In this document: piece by piece, positions 27,201-40,935 of the stretch
How the letters are laid out: every line of letters begins with the position of its first letter
Numbering within the stretch: the stretch's first letter is position 1
Assembly: GCA_954871525.1 (NCBI GenBank)
Contig: OX940864.1
Span: 4,768,001 to 4,832,000 of the forward strand
Source: Parietaria judaica
Lineage: Eukaryota; Streptophyta; Magnoliopsida; Rosales; Urticaceae
DNA: 64,000 nucleotides
Reading direction: 5' to 3'
Made by a program: the position numbers and the translations under genes
The notes under the pieces: generated by a model
What the model was told of the DNA's origin: nothing
Databases searched by the model: none
The model's input: only the letters and a program-made list of their open reading frames with translations

Positions 27201-30200
27201 ATTTCCTATAGCATTTCTTTATTTTACATTTTTTACAACCTTAAATTTTTAACCAATTTAAAAAATAATGATTTTAGGGCTTATACATTGGAATTTTAAT
27301 ATTACAAGCGTTCTCATGCAAAAATATGCAAGGATTAAATTGTTGACGAGAAACGCCATAGGAAATGCTATAGCATTTCCTATAGCATTTCTTTATGTTT
27401 TATTGTTTACGACCTAAAATTTCGAACCAATTGAAAAAATAATTATTTTAGGGCTTATACATTGGAATTTTAATATACCAAGAGTTCTCATGCAAAAATA
27501 TGCAAGGATTAAATTGTTGGAGAGAAATGCCATAGGAAATGTTATAGCATTTCCCATAGCATTTCTTTATTTTACATATTTTACAACCTTAAATTTTGAA
27601 CCAATCGAAAAAATAATGATTTTCGGGCTTATACATTGGAATTTTAATATTACAAGCGTTCTCATGCAAAAATATGCAAGGATTAAATTGTTGACGAGAA
27701 ATGCCATAGGAAATGCTATAGCATTTCCTATAGCATTTCTTTATTTTACATTTTTTACAACCTTAAATTTTGAACCAATTGAAAAAATAATGATTTTAGG
27801 GCTTATACATTGGAAATTTAATATTACAAGCGTTCTCATGCAAAAATATGCAAGGATTAAATTGTTGACGAGAAATGCCATAGGAAATGTATTTCCTATA
27901 GCATTTATTTATTTTACATTGTTTACGACCTAAAATTTCGAACCAATTGAAAAAATAATTATTTTAGGCCTTATACATTGGAATTTGAATATAACAAGTG
28001 TTCTCATGCAAAAATATGCAAGGATTAAATTGTTGACGAGAAATGCCATAGGAAATGCTATAGCATTTCCTACAGCATTTCTTTATTTTACATTTTTTAC
28101 AACCTTAATTTTCGAACCAATTGAAAAAATAATGATTTTAGGGCTTATACATTGGATCTTTAATATTACAAGAGTTCTCATGCAAAAATATGCAAGGATT
28201 AAATTGTTGACAAAAAACGCCATAGGAAGCATTTCCTATAGCATTTCTTTATTTTACATTGTTTACGACCTAAAATTTCGAACCAATTGAAAAATAATGA
28301 TTTTAGGGCTCATACATAGAACTTTAATATTACAAGCGTTCTCATGCAAAAATATGCAAGGATTAAATTGTTGACGAGAAATGCCATAGGAAATGCTATA
28401 GCATTTCCTATAGCATTTCTTTATTTTACATTTTTTACAACCTTAAATTTCGAAACAATTGAAAAAATAATGATTTTAGGGCTTATACATTGGAATTTTA
28501 ATTTTACAAGCGTTCTCATGCAAAAATATGCAAGGATGAAATTGTTGACGAGAAATGCCAGAGGAATGCTATAGCATTTCCTATAGCATTTCTTTATTTT
28601 ACATTGTTTACGACCTAAAATTTTGAACCAATTGAAAAAAAAAATGATTTTAGAGCTTATACATTGGAATTTGAATATAACAAGAGTTCTTATGCAATGC
28701 AAGGATTAAATTTATGACGAGAAATGCCATAGGAAATGCTAAAGCATTTCCTATAGCATGTCTTTATTTTACATTGTTTACGAACTAAAATTTCGAACCA
28801 ATTGAAAAAATATTGATTTTAGGGCTTATACATTGGAATTTTAATATTACAAGCGTTCTCATGCAAAAATATGCAAGGATTAAATTGTTGACGAGAAATG
28901 CCATAGGAAATGCTATAGCATTTCCTATAGCATTTCTTTATTTTACATTTTTTACAACCTTAAATTTCGAACCAATTGAAAATATAATGATTTTAGGGCT
29001 TATACATTGGAATTTTAATATTACAAGCGTTCTCATGCAAAAATATGCAAGGATTAAATTGTTGACGAGAAATGTCATAGGAAATGCTACTATAGCATTT
29101 CCTATTGCATTTCTTTATTTTACATTTTTTACAATCTTAAATTTTGAACCAATCGAAAAATTATGATTTTAGGGCTTATACATTGGAGTTTTAATATTAC
29201 AAGCGTTCTCATGCAAAAATATGCAAGGATTAAAATGTTGACGAGAAATGCCATAGGAAATGCTATAGCATTTCCTATAGCTTTTCTTTATTTTACATTG
29301 TTTACGACCTAAAATTTCGAACCAATTGAAACGTTGAAATTTGAATATAACAAGAGTTCTTATGCAATGCAAGGATTAAATTTATGACGAGAAATGCCAT
29401 AGGAAATGCTATAGCATTTCCTATAGAATTTCTTTATTTTACATTGTTTACGACCTAAAATTTTGAACCAATTGAAAAAATAATTAATTTAGGGCTTATA
29501 CGTTGAAATTTGAATATAACAAGAGTTCTCGTGCAAAAATATGCAAGGATTAAATTGTTGACGAGAAATGCGATAGGAAACGCTATAGCATTTTCTATAG
29601 CATTTCTTTATTTTAAATTTTCTACAACCTTAAATTTTGAACCAATTGAAAAAATAATGATTTTAGGGCTTGTACATTGGAATTTTAATATTACAAGCGT
29701 TCTCATGCAAAAATATGCAAGGATTAAATTGTTGACGAGAAATTCTATAGGAAATGATATAGCATTTCCTATAGCATTTCTTTATTTTACATTGTTTACG
29801 ACCTAAAATTTGAAACCAATTGAAAAAATAATTATTTTAGGGCTTATACGTTGGAATTTGAATATAACAAGAGTTCTCATGCAAAAATATGCAAGGATTA
29901 AATTGTTGACGAGAAATGCCATAGGAAATGCTAGCATTTCCTATAGAATTTCTTTATTTTACATTTTTTACAACCTTAAATTTCGAACCATTTTAAAAAA
30001 TAATGATTTTAGGGCTTGTACATTGGAATTTTAATTACAAGCGTTCTCATGCAAAAATATGCAAGGATTAAATTGTTGACGAGAAATGCTATAGGAAATG
30101 ATATAGCATTTCCTATAGCATTTCTTTATTTTACATTGTTTACGACCTAAAATTTCAAACCAATTGAAAAAACTAATGATTTTAGGGCTTATACGTTGGA

Positions 30201-30729
30201 ATTTGAATATAACAAGAGTTCTCATGCAAAAATATGCAAGGATTAAATTGTTGACGAGAAATGCCATACGAAATGTATTTCCTATCAATTGTTTACGACC
30301 TAAAATTTCGAACCAATTGAAAAAATAATGATTTTAGGGCTTATACATTGGAATTTGAATATAACATGAGTTCTCATGCAAAAATATGGAAGGATTAAAT
30401 TGTTGACGAGAAATGCCATAGGAAATGCTATAGCATTTCTTATAGCATTTCTTTATTTTACATTGTTTACGACCTAAAATTTCGAACCAATTGAAAAAAA
30501 AATGATTTTAGAGCTTATACATTGGAATTTGAAAATAACAAGAGTTCTCATGCAATGCAAGGATTAAATTTATGACGACAAATGCCATAGGAAATGCTAT
30601 AGCATTTCCTATAGCATTTTTTTATTTTACATTGTTTACGACCTAAAATTTCGAACCAATTGAAAAAATAATGATTTTAGGGATTATACATTGGAATTTT
30701 AATATTACAAGCGTTCTAATGAAAAAATA
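12271..30729 (+). repeat. Diverged plus-oriented satellite with local short-period duplications
   Basis: There is no single regular HOR, but many local repeats at multiples of the monomer are visible. About 12,868-13,490 matches about 16,093-16,715 (offset 3,225; shared CTATATCATTTC and TTTTTTATTGTTTAC). CATACGAAATGC monomers recur near 15,003, 15,338 and 15,512. TTACAACCGTTC monomers lie 348 bp apart near 19,901 and 20,249 and again near 22,316. About 18,991-19,460 matches about 22,623-23,090. A marker monomer with GGATCTTTAATATTAC and GCCATAGGAAGCATTTC appears near 17,821, 21,449, 25,584 and 28,155, and again to the right near 34,400 and 39,139. No gene or unique sequence was seen. Confidence 0.85.
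23460..28630 (+). repeat. Imperfect 2.4-2.75 kb HOR, two successive copies
   Basis: Two consecutive units begin with the same C-type monomer (TTCTTATGCAATGCAAGG at about 23,535, 25,945 and 28,690), 2,410 and then 2,745 bp apart. It is followed by a monomer with CTAAAGCATTTC and CGAACTAAAATTTC, and later by a run containing GGAAATTTAATATTAC and GTATTTCCTATAGC. The second unit is longer by about two monomers. Parts of the same run also occur once further left, about 20,720-21,620, offset 4,136 from the first unit. Confidence 0.7.
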
Positions 30730-33700
30730 TGCAAGGATTAAATTGTTGACGAGAAATGCCATAGGAAATGCTATAGCATTTCCTATAGCATTTCTTTATT
30801 TTTTATTGTTTACAGCCTAAAATTTCGAACCAATTGAAAAATTAATTATTTTAGGGCTTATATATTGGAATTTGAATATAAAAAAAGTTCTCATGCAAAA
30901 ATATGCAAGGATTAAATTGTTGGAGAGAAATGCCATAGGAAATGTTATAGCATTTCCTATAGAATTTCTTTATTTTACATTTTTTACAACCTTAAATTTC
31001 GAACCAATTGAAAAAATAATGATTTTAGGGATTATACATTGGAATTTTAATATTACAAGCGTTCTCAGGCAAAAATATGCAAGGATTAAATTGTTGACGA
31101 TAAATCATAGCATTTCCTATATCATTTCTTTATTTTTTATTATTTACAACCTAAAATTTTGAACCAATTGAAAAATTAATTATTTTAGGGCTTATACATT
31201 GGAATTTGAATATAAAAAAAATCTCATGCAAAAATATGCAAGGATTAAATTGTTGGAGAGAAATGCCATAGGAAATGTTATAGCATTTCCTATAGCATTT
31301 CTTTATTTTACATTTTTTACAACCTTAAATTTTGAACCAATTGAAAAAATAATGATTTTAGGGCTTATACAATGGAATTTTAATATTACAAGCGTTCTCT
31401 TGCAAAAATATGCAAGGATTAAATTGTTGACGAGAAATGCCATTGGAAATGTATTTCCTATCAATTGTTTACGACCTAAAATTTCGAACCAATTGAAAAA
31501 ATAATGATTTTAGGGCTTATACATTGGAATTTGAATATAACATGAGTTCTCATGCAAAAATATGGAAGGATTAAATTGTTGACGAGAAATGCCATAGGAA
31601 ATGCTATAGCATTTCCTATAGCATTACTTTATTTTACATTTTTTACAACCTTAAATTTCGAACCAATTGAAAAAATAATGATTTTAGGGCTTATACATTG
31701 GAATTTGAATATACCAAGAGTTCTCATGCAAAAATATGCAAGGATTAAACTGTTGACGAGAAATGCCATAGTAAATGTTATAGCATTTCTTTATTTTACA
31801 TTTTTTACAACCTTAAATTTTTAACCAATTGAAAAAATAATGATTTTAGGGCTTATACATTGGAAATTTAATATTACAAGCGTTCTCATGCAAAAATATG
31901 CAAGGATTAAATTGTTGACGAGAAATGCCATAGGAAATGCTATAGCATTTCCTATAGCATTTCTTTATTTTACATTTTTTACAACCTTAAATTTCGAACC
32001 AATTGAAAAAATAATGATTTTAGGGCTTATACATTGGAATTTTTATATTACAAGCGTTCTCATGCAAAAATATGCAAGGATTAAATTGTTGACGAGAAAT
32101 GCCATAGGAAATGCTAGCATTTCTTTATTTTACATTGTTACGACCTAAAATTTCAAACCAATTGAAAAATAATGATTTTAGGGCTTATACATTGGAGTTT
32201 GAATATAACAAGAGTTCTCATGCAAAAATATGCAAGGATTAAATTGTTGACGAGAAATGCCATAGGAATCGCTATAGCATTTCCTATAGAATTTCTTTAT
32301 TTTACATTTTTTACAAACTTAAATTTCGAACCAATTGAAAAAATAATGATTTTAGGGCTTATACATTGGAATTTTAATATTACAAGCGTTCTCATGCAAA
32401 AATATGCAAGGATTAAATTGTTGACGAGAAATGCCATAGGAAATGCTATAGCACTTCCTACAGCATTTCTTTATTTTACATTGTTTACAACCTAAAATTT
32501 CGAACCAATTGAAAAAATAATGATTTTAGGGCTCATACATTAGAATTCTAATATTACAAGCGTTCTCATGCGAAAATATGCAAGGAATGAATTGTTGACG
32601 ACAAATGCCATAGGAAATGCTATAGTATTTCCTATAGCATTTCTTTATTTTACATTGTTTACGACCTAAAATTTCGAACCAATTGAAAAAATAATGATTT
32701 TAGAGCTTATACATTGGAATTTGAATATAACAAGAGTTCTTATGCAATGCAAGGATTAAATTTATGACGAGAAATGCCATAGGAAATGATATAGCATTTC
32801 CTATAGCATGTTTTTATTTTACATTGTTTACGACCTAAATTTTTGAACCAATTGAAAACATATTGATTTTAAGGCTTATACATTGGAATTTTAATATTAC
32901 AAGCGTTCTCATGCAAAAATATGCAAGGATTAAATTGTTGACGAGAAATGCCATAGGAAATGCTATAGCATTTCCTATAGCATTTCTTTATTTTACATTT
33001 TTTACAACCTTAAATTTCGAACCAATTGAAAAAATAATGATTTTAGGGCTTATACATTGGAATTTTAATATTACAAGCGTTCTCATGCAAAAATATGCAA
33101 GGATTAAATTGTTGACGAGAAATGTCATAGGAAATGCTATAGCATTTCTTTATTTTACATTTTTTACAATCTTAAATTTTGAACCAATTGAGAAATAATG
33201 ATTTTAGGGCTTATACATTGGAATTTGAATATTACAAGCGTTCTCATGAAAAAATATGCAAGGATTAAATTTTAGACGAGAAATGCCATAGGAAATGCTA
33301 TAGCACTTCCTATAGCATTTCTTTATTGTACATTGTTTACGACCTAAAATTTCGAACCAATTGAAAAAATAATGATTTTAGTGCTTATACATTGGAGTTT
33401 GAATATAACAAGAGTTCTCATGCAAAAATATGCAAGGATTAAATTGTTGACGAGAAATGCCATAGGAATCGCTATAGCACTTCCTATAGCATTTCTTTAT
33501 TTTACATTGTTTACGACCTAAAATTTCGAACCAATTGAAAAAATAATGATTTTAGGGCTTATACATTGGAATTTTAATATTACAAGCGTTCTCATGCAAA
33601 AATATGCAAGGATTAAATTGTTGACGAGAAATGCCATAGGAAACGCTAGAGCATTTCCTATAGCATTTCTTTATTTTACATTGTTTACGACCTAAAATTT

Positions 33701-35459
33701 TGAACCAATTGAAAAAAAAAATGATTTTAGAGCTTATACATTGGAATTTGAATATAACAAGAGTTCTCATGCAATGCAAGGATTAACTTTATGACGAGTC
33801 CTATAGCATTTCTTTATTATACATTGTTTACGACCTAAAATTTCGAACCAATTGAAAAAATAATGATTTTAGGGCTTATTCATTGGAATTTAAATATTAC
33901 AAGAGTTCTCATGCAAAAATATGCAAGGATTAAATTGTTGACGAGAAATGCCATAGGAAATGTTATAGCACTTCGTATAGCATTTATTTATTTTACATTG
34001 TTTACGTCCTAAAATTTCAAACCAATTGAAAAAATAATGATTTTAGGGCTTATACATTGGAATTTTAATATTACAACCGTTCTCATGCAAAAATATGCAA
34101 GGATTAAATTGTTGACGAGAAATGCCATAGGAAATGTATTTCCTATAACATTTATTTATTTTACATTGTTTACGACCTAAAATTTCGAACCAATTGAAAA
34201 AATAATTATTTTAGGCCTTATACATTGGAATTTGAATATAACAAGTCTTCTCATGCAAAAATATGCAAGGATTAAATTTTTGACGAGAAATGCCATAGGA
34301 AATGCTAGCATTTCCTATAGCATTTCTTTATTTTACATTTTTTACAACCTTAATTTTCGAACCAATTGAAAAAATAATGATTTTAGGGCTTATACATTGG
34401 ATCTTTAATATTACAAGCGTTCTCATGCAAAAATATGCAAGGATTAAATTTTTGACGAAAAACGTCATAAGAAGCATTTCCTATAGCATTTCTTTATTTT
34501 ACATTGTTTACAACCTAAAATTTTGAACCAATTGAAAAATAATGATTTTAGGGCTCATACATTAGAACTTTAATATTACAAGCGTTCTCATGCAAAAATA
34601 TGCAAGGATTAAATTGTTGACGAGAAATGCCATAGAAATGCTATAGCATTTTCTATAGCATTTCTTTATTTTACATTTTTTAAAACCTTAAATTTCGAAC
34701 CAATTTTAAAAATAATGATTTTAGGGCTTATACATTGGAATTTTAATATTACAAGCGCTCCTATGCAAAAATATGCAAGGATTTAATTGTTGACGAGAAA
34801 TGTCATAGGAAATGTATTTCCTATAGCATTTCTTTATTTTACATTGTTTACGACCTAAAATTTCGAACCAATTGAAAAAATAATTATTTTAGGGCTTATG
34901 CATTGGAATTTGAATATAACAAGAGTTCTCATGCAAAAATATGCAAGGATTCAATTGTTCACGAGAAATGAATTAGGAAATGCTATAGCATTTCCTATAG
35001 CATTTCTTTATTTTACATTGTTTACGACCTAAAATTTTGAACCAATTGAAAAAATAATGATTTTAGGGCTTATACGTTGGAATTTGAATATAACAAGTCT
35101 TCTCATGCAAAAATATGCAAGGATTAAATTTTTGACGAGAAATGCCATAGGAAATGCTATAGCATTTCCTATAGCATTTCTTTATTATACATTTTTTACA
35201 ACCTTAAACTTCGAACCAATTGAAAAAATAATGATTTTAGGGCTTATACATTGGAATTTTAATATTACAAGCGTTCTCATGCAAAAATATGCAAGGATTA
35301 AATTGTTAACAAGAAATGCCATAGGAAATGTATTTCCTATAGCATTTCTTTATTTTACATTGTTTACGACCTAAAATTTCGAACCAATTGAAAAAATAAT
35401 TATTTTAGGGCTTATACGTTGGAATTTTAATATAACAAGAGTTCTCATGCAAAAATATG
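30730..35459 (+). repeat. 4.73 kb tandem duplication, copy 1
   Basis: This block of about 27 monomers recurs at 35,460-40,236 at an offset of 4,728-4,738 bp. Shared rare variants include AATATAAAAAAAATCTCATG, a monomer ending TTTCCTATCAATTGTTTACG, ATATGGAAGGATT, TACATTGTTACGACC, AACATATTGATTTTAAGGC and ATGACGAGTCCTATAGC. The unit begins where copy 1 and copy 2 become alike near 30,730 and 35,459. No coding or unique sequence is present. Confidence 0.9.
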
Positions 35460-38400
35460 CAAGGATTAAATTGTTGACGAGAAATGCCATAGGAAATGCT
35501 ATAGCATTTCCTATAGCATTTCTTTATTTTTTATTGTTTACAACCTAAAATTTCGAACCAATTGAAAAATTAATTATTTTAGGGCTTATATATTGGAATT
35601 TGAATATAAAAAAAGTTCTCATGCAAAAATATGCAAGGATTAAATTGTTGGAGAGAAATGCCATAGGAAATGTTATAGCATTTCCTATAGAATTTCTTTA
35701 TTTTACATTTTTTACAACCTTAAATTTCGAACCAATTGAAAAAATAATGATTTTAGGGATTATACATTGGAATTTTAATATTACAAGCGTTCTCAGGCAA
35801 AAATATGCAAGGATTAAATTGTTGACGATAAATTCATAGCATTTCCTATATCATTTCTTTATTTTTTATTGTTTACAACCTAAAATTTTGAACCAATTGA
35901 AAAATTAATTATTTTAGGGCTTATACATTGGAATTTGAATATAAAAAAAATCTCATGCAAAAATATGCAAGGATTAAATTGTTGGAGAGAAATGCCATAG
36001 GAAATGTTATAGCATTTCCTATAGCATTTCTTTATTTTACATTTTTTACAACCTTAAATTTTGAACCAATTGAAAAAATAATGATTTTAGGGCTTATACA
36101 ATGGAATTTTAATATTACAAGCGTTCTCATGCAAAAATATGCAAGGATTAAATTGTTGACGAGAAATGCCATTGGAAATGTATTTCCTATCAATTGTTTA
36201 CGACCTAAAATTTCGAACCAATTGAAAAAATAATGATTTTAGGGCTTATACATTGGAATTTGAATATAACATGAGTTCTCATGCAAAAATATGGAAGGAT
36301 TAAATTGTTGACGAGAAATGCCATAGGAAATGCTATAGCATTTCCTATAGCATTACTTTATTTTACATTTTTTACAACCTTAAATTTCGAACCAATTGAA
36401 AAAATAATGATTTTAGGGCTTATACATTGGAATTTGAATATACCAAGAGTTCTCATGCAAAAATATGCAAGGATTAAACTGTTGACGAGAAATGCCATAG
36501 TAAATGTTATAGCATTTCTTTATTTTACATTTTTTACAACCTTAAATTTTTAACCAATTGAAAAAATAATGATTTTAGGGCTTATACATTGGAAATTTAA
36601 TATTACAAGCGTTCTCATGCAAAAATATGCAAGGATTAAATTGTTGACGAGAAATGCCATAGGAAATGCTATAGCATTTCCTATAGCATTTCTTTATTTT
36701 ACATTTTTTACAACCTTAAATTTCGAACCAATTGAAAAAATAATGATTTTAGGGCTTATACATTGGAATTTTTATATTACAAGCGTTCTCATGCAAAAAT
36801 ATGCAAGGATTAAATTGTTGACGAGAAATGCCATAGGAAATGCTAGCATTTCTTTATTTTACATTGTTACGACCTAAAATTTCAAACCAATTGAAAAATA
36901 ATGATTTTAGGGCTTATACATTGGAGTTTGAATATAACAAGAGTTCTCATGCAAAAATATGCAAGGATTAAATTGTTGACGAGAAATGCCATAGGAATCG
37001 CTATAGCATTTCCTATAGAATTTCTTTATTTTACATTTTTTACAAACTTAAATTTCGAACCAATTTAAAAAATAATGATTTTAGGGCTTATACATTGGAA
37101 TTTTAATATTACAAGCGTTCTCATGCAAAAATATGCAAGGATTAAATTGTTGACGAGAAATGCCATAGGAAATGCTATAGCACTTCCTACAGCATTTCTT
37201 TATTTTACATTGTTTACAACCTAAAATTTCGAACCAATTGAAAAAATAATGATTTTAGGGCTCATACATTAGAATTCTAATATTACAAGCGTTCTCATGC
37301 GAAAATATGCAAGGAATAAATTGTTGACGACAATTGCCATAGGAAATGCTATAGTATTTCCTATAGCATTTCTTTATTTTACATTGTTTACGACCTAAAA
37401 TTTCGAACCAATTGAAAAAATAATGATTTTAGAGCTTATACATTGGAATTTGAATATAACAAGAGTTCTTATGCAATGCAAGGATTAAATTTATGACGAG
37501 AAATGCCATAGGAAATGATATAGCATTTCCTATAGCATGTTTTTATTTTACATTGTTTACGACCTAAATTTTTGAACCAATTGAAAACATATTGATTTTA
37601 AGGCTTATACATTGGAATTTTAATATTACAAGCGTTCTCATGCAAAAATATGCAAGGATTAAATTGTTGACGAGAAATGCCATAGGAAATGCTATAGCAT
37701 TTCCTATAGCATTTCTTTATTTTACATTTTTTACAACCTTAAATTTCGAACCAATTGAAAAAATAATGATTTTAGGGCTTATACATTGGAATTTTAATAT
37801 TACAAGCGTTCTCATGCAAAAATATGCAAGGTTTAAATTGTTGACGAGAAATGTCATAGGAAATGCTATAGCATTTCTTTATTTTACATTTTTTACAATC
37901 TTAAATTTTGAACCAATTGAGAAATAATGATTTTAGGGCTTATACATTGGAATTTTAATATTACAAGCGTTCTCATGAAAAAATATGCAAGGATTAAATT
38001 TTAGACGAGAAATGCCATAGGAAATGCTATAGCACTTCCTATAGCATTTCTTTATTGTACATTGTTTACGACCTAAAATTTCGAACCAATTGAAAAAATA
38101 ATGATTTTAGTGCTTATACATTGGAGTTTGAATATAACAAGAGTTCTCATGCAAAAATATGCAAGGATTAAATTGTTGACGAGAAATGCCATAGGAATCG
38201 CTATAGCACTTCCTATAGCATTTCTTTATTTTACATTGTTTACGACCTAAAATTTCGAACCAATTGAAAAAATAATGATTTTAGGGCTTATACATTGGAA
38301 TTTTAATATTACAAGCGTTCTCATGCAAAAATATGCAAGGATTAAATTGTTGACGAGAAATGCCATAGGAAACGCTAGAGCATTTCCTATAGCATTTCTT

Positions 38401-40236
38401 TATTTTACATTGTTTACGACCTAAAATTTTGAACCAATTGAAAAAAAAAATGATTTTAGAGCTTATACATTGGAATTTGAATATAACAAGAGTTCTCATG
38501 CAATGCAAGGATTAAATTTATGACGAGTCCTATAGCATTTCTTTATTATACATTGTTTACGACCTAAAATTTCGAACCAATTGAAAAAATAATGATTTTA
38601 GGGCTTATTCATTGGAATTTAAATATTACAAGAGTTCTCATGCAAAAATATGCAAGGATTAAATTGTTGACGAGAAATGCCATAGGAAATGTTATAGCAC
38701 TTCGTATAGCATTTATTTATTTTACATTGTTTACGTCCTAAAATTTCAAACCAATTGAAAAAATAATGATTTTAGGGCTTATACATTGGAATTTTAATAT
38801 TACAACCGTTCTCATGCAAAAATATGCAAGGATTAAATTGTTGACGAGAAATGCCATAGGAAATGTATTTCCTATAACATTTATTTATTTTACATTGTTT
38901 ACGACCTAAAATTTCGAACCAATTGAAAAAATAATTATTTTAGGCCTTATACATTGGAATTTGAATATAACAAGTCTTCTCATGCAAAAATATGCAAGGA
39001 TTAAATTTTTGACGAGAAATGCCATAGGAAATGCTATAGCATTTCCTATATCCTATAGCATTTCTTTATTTTACATTTTTTACAACCTTAATTTTCGAAC
39101 CAATTGAAAAAATAATGATTTTAGGGCTTATACATTGGATCTTTAATATTACAAGCGTTCTCATGCAAAAATATGCAAGGATTAAATTTTTGACGAAAAA
39201 CGTCATAAGAAGCATTTCCTATAGCATTTCTTTATTTTACATTGTTTACAACCTAAAATTTTGAACCAATTGAAAAATAATGATTTTAGGGCTCATACAT
39301 TAGAACTTTAATATTACAAGCGTTCTCATGCAAAAATATGCAAGGATTAAATTGTTGACGAGAAATGCCATAGAAATGCTATAGCATTTTCTATAGCATT
39401 TCTTTATTTTACATTTTTTACAACCTTAAATTTCGAACCAATTTTAAAAATAATGATTTTAGGGCTTATACATTGGAATTTTAATATTACAAGCGCTCCT
39501 ATGCAAAAATATGCAAGGATTTAATTGTTGACGAGAAATGTCATAGGAAATGTATTTCCTATAGCATTTCTTTATTTTACATTGTTTACGACCTAAAATT
39601 TCGAACCAATTGAAAAAATAATTATTTTAGGGCTTATGCATTGGAATTTGAATATAACAAGAGTTCTCATGCAAAAATATGCAAGGATTAAATTGTTCAC
39701 GAGAAATGAATTAGGAAATGCTATAGCATTTCCTATAGCATTTCTTTATTTTACATTGTTTACGACCTAAAATTTTGAACCAATTGAAAAAATAATGATT
39801 TTAGGGCTTATACGTTGGAATTTGAATATAACAAGTCTTCTCATGCAAAAATATGCAAGGATTAAATTTTTGACGAGAAATGCCATAGGAAATGCTATAG
39901 CATCTCCTATAGCATTTCTTTATTATACATTTTTTACAACCTTAAACTTCGAACCAATTGAAAAAATAATGATTTTAGGGCTTATACATTGGAATTTTAA
40001 TATTACAAGCGTTCTCATGCAAAAATATGCAAGGATTAAATTGTTAACAAGAAATGCCATAGGAAATGTATTTCCTATAGCATTTCTTTATTTTACATTG
40101 TTTACGACCTAAAATTTCGAACCAATTGAAAAAATAATTATTTTAGGGCTTATACGTTGGAATTTTAATATAACAAGAGTTCTCATGCAAAAATATGCAA
40201 GGATTAAATTGTTGACGAGAAATGCCATAGGAAATG
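35460..40236 (+). repeat. 4.73 kb tandem duplication, copy 2
   Basis: It is head to tail with copy 1. By eye I counted about 15 differences over 4.7 kb, including a 9 bp core expansion near 39,035-39,055 (TTTCCTATATCCTATAGC), ATTGAGA-type single changes, AATGAATTG against AATAAATTG near 37,317, and AGGATTAAA against AGGTTTAAA near 37,830. Such similarity implies a very recent duplication or strong conversion. The match ends near 40,236, where this copy reads AATGTTGTAGCATTTCG. Confidence 0.9.
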
Positions 40237-40926
40237 TTGTAGCATTTCGTAAAGCATTTCTTTATTATACATTGTTTACGACCTAAAATTTCCAACCAAT
40301 TGAAAAAATAATGATTTTAGGTCTTATACATTAGAATTTGAATATAACAAGAGTTCTCATGCAAAAATATGCAAGGGTTAAATTGTTGACGAGAAATTCC
40401 ATAGGAAATGCTATAGCATTTCCTATAGCATTTCTTTATTTTACATTTTTTACAACCTTAAATTTCGAACCAATTGAAAAAATAATGATTTTAGGGCTTA
40501 TACATTGCAATCTTACTAATACAAGCATTCTCATGCAAAAATATGCATGGATTAAATTGTTGACGAGAAATGCCATTCCTATAGCATTTCTTTTTTTTAC
40601 ATTGTTTACGACTTAAAATTTTGAACAAATTGAAAAAATAATGATTTTAGGGCTTATACATTGTAGTTTGAATATAACAAGAGTTGTCATGCAAAAATAT
40701 GCAAGGATTAAATTGTTGTAGAGAAATGCTATAGGAAATGCTATAGCATTTCCTATAGCATTTCATTATTTTACATTTTTTACAACCTTAAATTTCAAAC
40801 CAATTGAAAAAATAATGATTTTAGGGCTTATACATTGGAATTTTAATATTACAAGCATTCTCATGCAAAAATATGCAAGGATTAAATTGTTGACGAGAAA
40901 TGCCGTAGGAAATGCTATAGCATTTC
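40237..40926 (+). repeat. Transition monomers left of the first polarity switch
   Basis: About four plus-oriented monomers are not part of the 4.73 kb repeat. They carry unusual variants: CATTGCAATCTTACTAATAC near 40,503, a shortened core GCCATTCCTATAGC near 40,569, ATTGTAGTTTGAATATAAC near 40,662, and TTGTAGAGAAATGC near 40,720. The last monomer is cut in its palindromic core at 40,926. The TACTAATACAAGC-like variant has its closest look-alike just right of the second switch (TAGTAATACAAGC near 57,123). Confidence 0.75.
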
Positions 40927-40935
40927 AACAATGTA
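40920..40935. other. Polarity switch 1 (plus to minus)
   Basis: The plus-oriented monomer runs to GCTATAGCATTTC and stops at 40,926. The next base begins AACAATGTAAAATAAAG, the reverse complement of CTTTATTTTACATTGTT, and all monomers to 57,061 are then on the minus strand. The join is abrupt with no inserted sequence. Arms on either side are near-complementary over many monomers, so the site is the centre of a very long inverted repeat. The break falls in the dyad core of the left monomer. Confidence 0.92.

Larger units (their letters stand above)
1..40926 (+). repeat. Plus-oriented satellite block
   Basis: All monomers here read TTTTAGGGCTTATACATTGG to CCAATTG on the plus strand. The block contains subtypes A, B and C plus several shortened forms. 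It divides into a recently amplified left part (1-12,270), a more diverged middle (12,271-30,729), a recent 4.73 kb duplication (30,730-40,236) and a short transition (40,237-40,926). There is no non-satellite sequence in it. Isolated deletions truncate single monomers, for example at about 29,330 (start of a monomer missing, GAAACGTTGAAATTTG), about 33,797 (ACGAGTCCTATAGC) and about 13,497 (TTTCCTATCAATTG). Confidence 0.95.

Noticed and set aside
29320..29345. Insertion site of a foreign element near GAAACGTTGAAATTTG
   Set aside because: It is a plain deletion of about 23 bp at a monomer start; both sides are ordinary satellite.
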